Source: Kalaharituber pfeilii (lineage: Eukaryota > Ascomycota > Pezizomycetes > Pezizales > Pezizaceae). Taken from it: a stretch of DNA of 64,000 bases. Shown piece by piece: positions 10,101-17,633 of this stretch (position 1 is its first letter; the number at the start of each line of letters is the position of its first letter). Made by a program: the position numbers and the translations under genes. The stretch lies in NCBI GenBank assembly GCA_015179045.1, contig WHUZ01000036.1, positions 186,001 through 250,000 of the forward strand. The letters run 5' to 3'. The notes beneath the pieces are model-generated. The model saw only the letters and a list, made by a program, of their open reading frames with translations. It did not search any database and had not been told where the DNA came from.

Positions 10101-11451
10101 CCATGTTGAAACAGTCAAAGTGCTGCTTGCCTCTGGAGCTAATATTGAGGCCACTGTCGAGAACAAGAACGTGGCACTGCACCTTGCTGCCCAAAACGGC
10201 CATGTTGAAACAGTCAAAGTGCTGCTCGACTCTGGAGCTAACATCGAGGCCACTGCCAACTTCAAGCGGACGGCACTGCACTATGCTGCCGAAAACGGCC
10301 ATTTTGAAACAGTCAAAGTGCTGCTCGACGCTGGAGCTAACATCGACACCACCACTACCGAGGACGAGGAGACGGCACTGCACTTTGCTGCCAAAAACGG
10401 CCATTTTGAAACAGTCAAAGCGCTGCTCAAGTTTGGAGCCAACATCGAGGCCAGTATCAAGTACGGGAGGACGGCACTGCACTTAGCTACCCAAAACGGC
10501 CATGCTGAAATAGTCAAAGTGTTGGTTAACTCTGGAGCTAATACCGAGGCCACTACCGAGTTCAATAATGACACGGCACTGCTCTTTGCTGTCCAAAACG
10601 GCCATGTTGAAACAGTCAAAGTGCTGCTCGACGGTGGAGCTAACACCGAGGCCACTGGCCAATACAATGACACGGCACTTGAATTTGCTGCCAGAAGGGA
10701 GCATGTTGAAACTGTCAAAGCGCTGCTCGACTCTGGAGCTAATATTGAGGCTGCTATGAATTTCAAGCAGATGGCATTGCACTCTGCTGCCGGAAATGGC
10801 CATGTTGAAATAGTCAAAGCGCTGCTCGACTCTGGAGCTAACATCGAGGCCACTGCCCAGTGCAATCGCACGGCACTGCACTCTGCTGCCAGAAACAGCC
10901 ATGTTGAAACAGTCAAAGTGCTGCTCGACTCTGGAGCTAACATTGAGGCCACTACCGTGGAAAATCATACGGCACTGCACTTAGCTGTCATAAACGGCCA
11001 TATTGAAACAGTCAAAGTGCTGCTCGACTCTGGGGCTAATATCGAGGCCACTACCATTTTGGACGAGACGGCACTGCACTTTGCTGCCAGACGCAGCCAT
11101 GTTGAAACAGTCAAAGTGCTGCTCGACTCTGGAGCTAATATCGAGGCCACTACCGGCTTCAAGAATACGGCACTGCACTTTGCTGTCGGAAACGGCCATG
11201 TTGAAACAGTCAAAGCGCTGCTTGACGCTGGAGCTAACATCGAGGCCAATAACCAGCTCAAGGAGACGGCACTGCACCTTGCTGCCCGACACGGCCATGT
11301 TGAAATAGTCAAAGTGTTGGTTGACGCTGGAGCTAACATCGAGGCCACTGCCTACCACAAGAAGACGGCACTGCAGTTTGCTGCCGACAACCGCCATGTT
11401 GAAATAGTCAAAGTGTTGGTTGACGCTGGAGCTAACACTGAAGACCGTTAA
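7139..11451 (+). CDS. HeLo-like / ankyrin-repeat protein, copy 1 (multi-exon)
   Basis: Proposed exons 7139-7527, 7709-8021, 8093-8251, 8309-8496, 8703-8842, then 8899 onward, with at least one unresolved intron between about 9030 and 9290, and a long last exon to TAA at 11449-11451. These joins keep frame (GT..AG; introns of 57 and 56 nt at 8252 and 8843). Exon 1 starts MSFGVGIGDFLAVSKLVWSL, the signature of the fungal HeLo-like/STAND N-terminal domain, with helical repeats to about residue 130. A middle region of about 250 residues follows without NACHT/P-loop motifs, then about 19 ankyrin repeats (TALHxAAxNGHVETVKxLLDSGANIEAT), 33-34 residues each and nearly identical at DNA level. The likely role is signalling or incompatibility-type recognition, with HeLo-like as effector and ankyrins as sensor. 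Weak point: copy 1 has an in-frame TAA at about 9042 in the exon-6 frame unless spliced out. Confidence 0.75.
8499..8575 (-). mobile_element. Mini-retroposon, family-B tail only, inside an intron
   Basis: A 59-bp unit (8508-8566) consisting of poly-T and one family-B hairpin, ending exactly at the hairpin base (GCGAGG). It is flanked by GAGGACATC (8499-8507) and GAGGACACC (8567-8575). It lies within the proposed intron 8497-8702 of the ankyrin gene, immediately after the 5' splice site GTGAGG. It is present in both duplicates, so it predates the duplication. Confidence 0.8.
9580..11440 (+). repeat. Coding minisatellite: 99/102-bp ankyrin units
   Basis: About 19 tandem units of 99 bp (102 where the linker is TTTTEDEE) with very high nucleotide identity, e.g. 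recurring GGCCATGTTGAAACAGTCAA and CTCGACTCTGGAGCTAACAT. Differences concentrate in the linker codons between GANIEAT and TALH. Two distant stretches (9930-10060 and 10340-10450) are identical, a sign of recent unit duplication or gene conversion. Confidence 0.9.
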
Positions 11452-12394
11452 CAGGGAAGCACTCGACAGCAGCAAATCTTTCTTTCCTTCAGGGCCATGG
11501 GAACATAGTCATTCTGCTGCTCCATTCTAGCGCTAAACGTGCAGGTACTATTTACCACTCTTCCAACGGTAGCGGCGGCTACGCAGTCAGTTTAATTCAT
11601 GAGCATGACGCTAGGACGGTGGAACTGGTTCAGGCTTACATTTCTACACCCTTTTTTTTGTACCTTATATTTCCTTTTCATTTTATTTCCCTTTATTTGT
11701 AACTAGATCTCGCCATAGCCCACAGGGCGGCATGCGAGTACTGATATAAAAAAAAGAGAAAAAAGAAAAAACAAAGCTAGGAACGATATACAGACTCAAT
11801 CGAGAGGGACAGCAATGAACAATATTGTATAATGCAGACATGTGGTAATTTTCACATTGCTATGTACCTCGCCATAGGCGGCACATAAGTAATGATATTA
11901 TAAAAAGAAAAAAAAAAAAAAAATCGCTGTTATTATAGGGTCAACATCAAACTCATCTCTTCCGCTTCCCATACTTTACTACTTGGGATCAAGGTTTCAT
12001 AACCTGGTTTTTTGCAATCTTGTCTCTTGTTCTTCTGGGTTTGTGTCCATGATTCTGTTTTCTTTTCCCCCTCAGCACCATTGAAGATCGTGGGTCATTC
12101 ATTTATGTAACTACATTTTTGTATGTACATTGTTTTTTCCTTTATGCTAGCATTCATTTTTTGTGCAGTCTAGCAAGGCTATACACGAGTGTTAAAAAAT
12201 AAAAGGTAAGGCATCACGTGAATAGTGCTACACTGTGAAACAATGAACATTTGAGCCAACCATCTGGGGCCCTGGCAATCTAGGTGCTAGCCTTGAAGCA
12301 TCTTACCCTACCAAAGACAAAATGTAACTTATATTGTATTAATATTATTGTAATGCTGTCTTATCATTAATGTTGATAAATTCATATGGTAGTA
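11452..12394 (+). other. 3' flank of ankyrin gene with two family-B tails
   Basis: Downstream of the stop codon come two plus-strand family-B tails: 11709-11771 (CTCGCCATAGCCC..GGGCGGCATGCGAGTACTGATAT plus A-run) and a shortened one at 11869-11923. Both recur in copy 2 at 31930-32000 and 32093-32173, where the second poly-A is about twice as long and the tail has 10 more bases. The remaining sequence has no recognisable gene; AATAAA at about 12197 could serve as a polyadenylation signal. Confidence 0.6.
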
Positions 12395-12637
12395 CAGTCA
12401 GACCTTGCTATAATGAACATACCACGCTCTCGGATTTCCATCCCCATACAATTTGACCTTGCTATGATGAAATCACACTAAATAGTGTAATGAAAAAAAA
12501 TCTAGAGGAAGTTATTTTTATCTACATACAAATTGTTCTTGCTATAATGAAAAGACACTAATGAAATTCATAGGGACCCCCCTGCTCCTGCCTTGCCTCC
12601 TGCGTACCAGTAATTCCGAGCAGCCCAGCCAACAGCG

Positions 12638-13204
12638 CTAAGTGCTAGAGGTTGGTTTGAACCAGGTTGTGAGTGTCTGTTGCTTCCGGGTATGTTGCTG
12701 GTATGACTTTAAGGCGAGAGAAAGCTGCTGAAAGGTAGAAGCAAGCTCTGAAAGTTCTAGTGGCTGACGAAAAGTAGTGTGGTCCAGAGAAGAAACCGGC
12801 AAACTCTCCATATAATACATGAGAGAATCAATAGACTGGATAGCCTCTGAGGTGCTAATGGGAGGGTGGGATAGAGACTCGGGTTCGGGATTTGATTCAG
12901 ACTGGTGAAGGTCTTCCACTTGTGCTTGTTGCATGTCTGCTATAAGTTCCGGAATACTAATAGCCTCTATAGAAATAGTGCTATCTGTTGCATCCTCATC
13001 ATGAAATAGATACTCATCTACCAAATCTTGAACCTGTCCGGAGTGACAACTATCCTGTATCAGACTATTGATGGTAACAAAGGTTTCAGTCTGTAGGTGT
13101 TCAATATATTGCTCATATGATTGCTTTGCTAACTCACTAGTATTCAAAGATGAATGAATACCCGCTTGCTGCCAGCAATTAATGAATACGAATCTTAATC
13201 TACT
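12638..13204 (-). pseudogene. C-terminal fragment of pogo-type transposase
   Basis: The minus frame, from the nested MITE border at 13204, begins RFVFINCWQQAGI, the block after the DDE domain in pogo/Fot1 transposases where the element-specific tail starts. An acidic Ser/Glu-rich region follows, ending QQTLTTWFKP near the stop, like the basic C-terminal motif of this family. The first 25 codons of the longest open frame (to 13279) derive from the MITE and are not transposase. The catalytic domain is absent, so it is non-functional. Confidence 0.65.
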
Positions 13205-14063
13205 ACTGTGGTTCACCACTTTCCCGGACACCCCACTTTCCCGGACACATTTACCACCAAAACTGCGCAACTTTCGCACTCAATATCTCAACAACCACAA
13301 CAGCATTTGTGAATGCACTTTGTGTAGCTATTACACACAGTGTAATTCTTGCTATCTAGCACTTTTTCTTCATCAAAAATTGTGGTTGCAAAGGGATTAT
13401 GGCTTGTCGCATTTTTGTTGGAAGGCTTGGCATTTATTTGTATGGGATCTCCATACAAATGTCACCCCCCCCGAATTCTGCATGCTACACCTGCAATCAA
13501 TTCATGAAAAAAATTCAGACACTCACATTCAATAGCATCACTCAGTCGGAAACTATGAACAACGTAGTTAGGTAATAACTGTAGTGGTTGTGAAATTATT
13601 CACAATATTCATATTTCCCATAGAAACCATTTGTATGAGAACAACGCCCAAAAGTAGATAGTTGTACACCAACTCTACAATTCAACAAATGAAAGTAAAC
13701 TAAATGCAGCACCTTACTATACCTCTTCAGGTGATTCTTGACATATACTATCATAGCTATTGTAATTAGCGTTGAAGAGCAGGACTACATTCGGGTCTGA
13801 TGAACATTTTGTATGGAGATCCCATACAAATAAATGCCAAGCCTTCCAACGTAAATGCGACAAGTCATAATCCCTTTGCACCCCCAATTTTTGGTGAAGA
13901 AAAGGTGCTAGATAGCAAGAATTACACTTTGTCTAATAGCTACACAAAGTGCATTCACAAATGCTGTTGTGGTTGTTGAAATATTGAGTGCGAAAGTTGC
14001 GCAGTTTTGGTGGTAAATGTGTCCGGGAAAGTGGGGTGTCCGGGAAAGTGGTGAACCACAGTA
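13204..14063. mobile_element. Foldback MITE, 856 bp, about 260-bp TIRs, TA duplication
   Basis: The left end from 13206 (CTGTGGTTCACCACTTTCCC) and the right end to 14061 are reverse complements for roughly 260 bp with few differences, reaching the TTTGTATGGGATCTCCATACAAA segment at each inner end. TA flanks both sides (13204-13205; 14062-14063). The unique centre (about 13470-13805) is non-coding. The GTCCGGGAAAGTGGGGTGTCCGGGAAAGTGG subrepeat at each tip may be a transposase binding site. It is nested in the pogo-like element. Confidence 0.9.
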
Positions 14064-14352
14064 CTGATTTACTTCTAATTTATATTCTTCTCCTACTACT
14101 ACTACTCCTTACATTTCTATTTCTATTTCTATTCATCACGACTGCTACTATCCCATTTGAATTAATTTCTTAATGTGGCTATTTCCATTACTAGTAGATC
14201 GACACAGATGTTAACTGGTAGCGAAGTTCCCCTGGTCACTTAGCTGCCAAGACTACATGACTAATTTAGTACAATTCTCTATACTGAAAACCTTGCTATA
14301 GTGAAAACAAAGGGCCAAATTTTACGTTTTCTTATAGCAAGGTCTGACTGTA

Positions 14353-15117
14353 ATTTGATGTCTTAGACCTACATACGCGCTATTACCGCCACTAACGCCA
14401 ATAAGGCTATGGTCCACTGCATATTGCTCCGCTCCATTCTTCCTCTATATCCACTTCGCACCACCACCATTACTTCTCTCAACATTGCATTCATCAGACC
14501 AAACATACTTTGCCCAGGTTTCCTCCGTCCAATCCTTATTCTCCAGGGCCCAAGCTAACCTCGCTGCAGCATGGATGGGAGTTAATTTAGGTCTCTTTCT
14601 AGCTCTCCACTTCCGACAGCCCCTAAGCCGGAGGTTTCGATCGAGGGTTCATGAGTTAATTTTGATGTCTAGATTTCCCTTAAATGTTCCTGTAGAGAGA
14701 GCTTTGATATCGATGGGTCAGAGAGCTTTGAGAGAGATGGGTCACTTTCAAGTAAAGCAGTGATAGAGTTCATAACATTCTCATATTAGCTTTTTTGGTC
14801 TTCCACTCTTAGGCGCGTTTTCAGCAGTGCTTCACTCTTTGTAACGCTCAAGAAAATCTCGAATAGTACTCTTAGGCCGACCTATTTGATTCGCAATCTG
14901 TTGAAATGACAACTCTTGTTGGCCCAGAAGGACAATTTGACCTTTTTCAAAGTTGGTCATCTGCTTCTTAGGAGCGGCAGTGATGGTAGAAGAGGCAGCA
15001 CTGGAGGTAGAAGAGGTGGCACTGGAGGCAGAAGTGCTGGCAGTATTGGCTGAGGAGTCAGCAGTTTGAGTTGACATTATTGCAGGATTTTGTAAATTCG
15101 GCCGTCAGTTACCTGTA
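14353..15117 (-). pseudogene. Tc1-like transposase relic
   Basis: On the minus strand the right end shows a TIR-like CAGGTAACTGACGGCCGAA preceded by TA (15114-15117). An N-terminus from 15077 follows: Ser/Thr/Ala-rich, then a helix-turn-helix TNFEKGQIVLLGQQELSFQQ IANQIGRPKSTIRDFLERYKE. Past a degenerate gap, about 14590-14400 encodes DWTEETWAKYVWSDECNVERS, the first catalytic Asp block of Tc1 transposases, followed by an in-frame TAG after GGGAKWI. The 3' half is missing, cut at the TA where the pogo-like element now sits. Confidence 0.75.
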
Positions 15118-15125
15118 GGCGGCTG

Positions 15126-15240
15126 TTTTTTTTTTTTTTTTAATTTCATTACTCGCATGCCGCCCTATGGGCTATGGCGAGGTTTTATTTAAAAGTAATA
15201 AAGGAAAATATATGTCTAACTACATGTGTTGCCCCACCGA
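15126..15240 (-). mobile_element. Family-B LINE-like 3' end (tail and 3' UTR)
   Basis: Poly-T (15126-15142), the reverse family-B hairpin (about 15150-15185), then 3' UTR sequence resembling the ORF1-only elements (TACATGTGTTGCCCC against TACATGTAGTGCCCGC in B-1). The sequence passes directly into a minisatellite instead of an ORF1. I found no clear right-hand target duplication. Confidence 0.6.
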
Positions 15241-15244
15241 CAAC

Positions 15245-16170
15245 TTAAAAAAACGCGAAAAATCAGTAGTCGCCGGCAGCGGCTGCGGTAGGAAGAGGAG
15301 GTATGGTAAAAAAACGTGAAAAGCAGGAGTCGACAGCAGCAGTAACAGTAGCAAGTAGAGGTATGGTAAAAACGCGAAAATCAGCAGTCGCCGGTAGCGG
15401 CTGCGGTAGGAAGTTAATGAAAAATGAAGTGTGGTGAAAAAAATGAACAGTCGCCAGCAGCGGCTGCAATGAAATGTGAGGTGTGGTGAAAAACGAAATG
15501 TCGCCAGCAGGTACGGTAGGACGTGGTGATGAAAAGTGAAGTACAGTAAAAATACGAAAATCCGTAGTTACCAGTAGCGGCTGCGGTAGGAAGTAGAGGT
15601 ATGGTAAAAACGCGAAAATCAGCAGTCGCTGGTAGCGGCTGCGGTAGGAAGCAGTAATGAAATGTGAGGTGTGGTATAAAACGAGCAGTCGCCAACGGCG
15701 GCTGTAGTAGGAAGTAGTAATGAAATGTGAGGTGTGGTGAAAAACGCGAAAATCAGCAGTCACCAGCAGCGGCTGCAGTAGCAAGCAGTAATGAAATGTT
15801 AGGTGTGGTAAAAAAACGCGAAAATCCGTAGTCGGCAGCAGAGGCTGCGGTAGGAAGAAGAGGTATGGCAAAAAACGCGAAAATCAGCAGTCGGCAGTAG
15901 CGGTTACAGTAGCAAGTAGAGGTATGGTAAAACGCGAAAATCAGCACTCACCAGCAGCGGTTACAGTAGCAAGCAGTAATGAAATGTGAGGCGTGGTAAA
16001 AAAACACGAAAATCCGCAGTCGGCAGCAGAGGCTGCGGTTTGGAAGAAGAGGTATGGTAAAAAACGCGAAAATCAGCAGTCGGCAGTAGCGGTTACAGTA
16101 GCAAGTAGAGGTATGGTAAAAACGCGAAAATCAGCAGTCGCTGGTAGCAGCAGCAATATCTATCTCATAG
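15245..16170. repeat. Minisatellite 1 (unit about 58-62 bp, plus shorter variants)
   Basis: About 15 degenerate copies of a unit containing GGTAAAAAACGCGAAAATCAGCAGTCG and CGGCTGCGGTAGGAAG(TAGAGGTAT). Two length classes alternate (ending AGGTATGGT or AATGAAATGTGAGGTGTGGT). All reading frames through it are by-products of the repeat, including Phe/Pro/Thr-rich ones on the minus strand. Confidence 0.85.
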
Positions 16171-16384
16171 CAGTAGCAATGAAATGTAAAAAATGAAACA
16201 CACGAGAGTTAGCAATAACCGCCACCAGCAGCAGTGGTAATAAACTGAACTGTGAGGTATAGTAACAAAAAAACATGAACAGTAGAAATTATTACCTATT
16301 AGAGGATGAGTGCAGTTGTATCAATATAATGAAAAGCACGTACCAAGAGTGAGCAGTGAATGCTGGAGTGAACAGTGGATGCTG
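16171..16384. other. Spacer between minisatellites
   Basis: Short AT-rich stretch carrying fragments of the first repeat unit and no gene. Confidence 0.5.
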
Positions 16385-16800
16385 GAGGGTAGTTCAGCGA
16401 GTAGTGGGTGGTGTAGCGAGCAGCAGGTGGTTTAGCAAGCATCGGGTGATTCAACGAGTAGTGGGTGGGAGCGCGTTGTGGGTGGTAAAGCGCGTTGTAT
16501 TGCAGCGAGCAGCGGTGGTTCAGTAAGCAGTCGGTGGTTCAGTAAGCAGCGGGTGGTGCAGCGAGCAGTGGTGGTTCAGCGAGTAGTAGATGGTAGAGCA
16601 CGTTGTGGGTGTAAAGCGCGTTGTATCGCAGCGAGCAGCGGTGGTTCAGTAAGCAGTCGGTGGTTCAGTAAGCAGCGGGTGGTTCAGCGAGTGGTTTAGC
16701 AAGCAGCGGGTGGTTCAGCGAGTAGTGGGTGGTAGAGCGCGTTGTGGGTTGGTAAAGCACGTTGTATCGCAGCGAGCAGTGGGTGCGGTGAATGGGTGGT
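16385..16800. repeat. Minisatellite 2 (GTGGTTCAGCGAGTAGTGG type)
   Basis: Tandem, imperfect copies of a unit of about 20 bp (GTGGT.CAGCGAGTAGTGGGT) inside a longer higher-order repeat: 16478-16590 recurs almost exactly at 16595-16700 (GGGTGGTAAAGCGCGTTGTA..GCAGCGAGCAGCGG). Non-coding. It grades into less regular GTGG-rich DNA to about 16900. Confidence 0.8.
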
Positions 16801-17167
16801 CTGGCGAGCAAAGTGGGCAGTGGCTAAAGCACGTGGTGGGTAGCAGGGAGTGGTGGGTGATAGAGCAAGCGGCGAGTGGGTTATTGAATGTGGAGCGGCA
16901 TGGAGTGGATGCTGGGTGGCCGATATCTGGAGGCGGAACTGAGCCGGCAATACCGGCCGTACTAGTATGCTATACTCGGCCCGGAGGACGCGGCAAAGAA
17001 AGGGGTATATGGACAACTCAAGTAAAGGGGTATTGGAAGCGCGCTTGCTGAGCGCGGCTGCCTTAGAAACCTGCCAAGCTGTCGAGTGTTACTATATTAA
17101 AAACATTGCTGGCATTGAACAGGAGTCTGTGCGTTTTTGCTGGCATTGAAAAGGTTTTCTCCTTCTA
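16801..17167. other. Unassigned spacer
   Basis: GTGG-rich at the left, then unique sequence. No gene, TIR or tail was recognised. Confidence 0.5.
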
Positions 17168-17255
17168 CAGAACGAGCGCTTTTTTTTTTTTTTTTTTTTT
17201 ATTTCACGTGACCCCGCTTGTAGCTGTTCGCCATGGCAGGGCAGAACGAGCGCTT
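17168..17255 (-). mobile_element. Mini-retroposon, family-A tail only (mini-A1)
   Basis: Unit 17182-17241: poly-T, ATTTCACGTGACCCCGCTTG, TAGCTGTTCGCCATGGCAGG(G). It is flanked by the perfect 14-bp duplication CAGAACGAGCGCTT (17168-17181; 17242-17255). Its RNA-sense 5' end is at (G)CCCTGCC, the base of the tail stem. It shares the GAACAGCTA core with the units at 45576 and 49863, which differs from the CAAGTGCTA core of family-A LINEs. Confidence 0.9.
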
Positions 17256-17633
17256 GGAAGAAGACAACCTTCCGGGCACATCCAGAGGACGTAAGTTACA
17301 TCAAAGCGAAGCTCGGGACCGCCCGAGAAAGAATATCACCTTCATTGTACAGAATTCAGAAGATTGCGAGTCGTTTCCCCAAGGTCAAGTTTTCAGATTT
17401 TTTCTGAAGAGTCCCTACACAATTTTGAAGAATAGGGGCAGTTGCACCTAATTGGTGCTAGCACAGCCCCGGTGGTGCTGACTGACATCGATTTAAACCG
17501 GAAAGGGAATAGCGGCTAAGAACAGGCAATACCTGCCGAATACAGCAAGGCGCGATCAGCGTCGACATACCATATAAGGTAGTGATACAAGCGGCAGGTT
17601 TCAGAAACGGAAATAAGTCAAGGAAGCAGAAAG

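Larger units (their letters stand above)
3057..12394 (+). repeat. Segmental duplication, copy 1
   Basis: From the TATGAATCATGCC block just after 3057 to GGTAGTACA at about 12397 the sequence matches 21634-32669 nearly base for base, interrupted only by private insertions. Copy-1-specific: the B-type element 3118-5443, an 18-bp segment at about 5681-5698, and one extra ankyrin unit (about 9901-10002). Copy 1 lacks about 30 bp present in copy 2 near 27257-27287 (loss between GTCTCCTTT direct repeats), and has a 10-bp loss in the tail at 11866. The right edge of homology coincides with the end of a pogo-like element. Confidence 0.95.
12393..14352 (-). mobile_element. Pogo/Tigger-like non-autonomous element with nested MITE
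   Basis: The ends CAGTCAGACCTTGCTATAA (from 12395) and TTATAGCAAGGTCTGACTG (to 14350) form TIRs flanked by TA (12393-12394, 14351-14352), the pattern of pogo/Tigger elements. The interior retains the C-terminus of a transposase (minus, 12638-13204). The part beyond the nested MITE (14064-14350) has no transposase, so the DDE core is lost. Without the MITE it is about 1.1 kb. A shorter relative in the opposite orientation lies at 49702-50525. Confidence 0.85.

Noticed and set aside
9625..11475. Long open frames antisense to the ankyrin array (e.g. minus 9625-10482, 10281-10952, 10981-11475) and a Lys/Ser-rich plus frame
   Set aside because: They arise because the 99-bp unit is a multiple of three, so one stop-free unit stays open in every copy. 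Their peptide repeats mirror the ankyrin unit and lack their own start context.
15263..15947. Phe/Pro/Thr-rich minus-strand frames of up to 200 codons
   Set aside because: They lie wholly within minisatellite 1 and reflect its repeat unit; no start or conserved domain.
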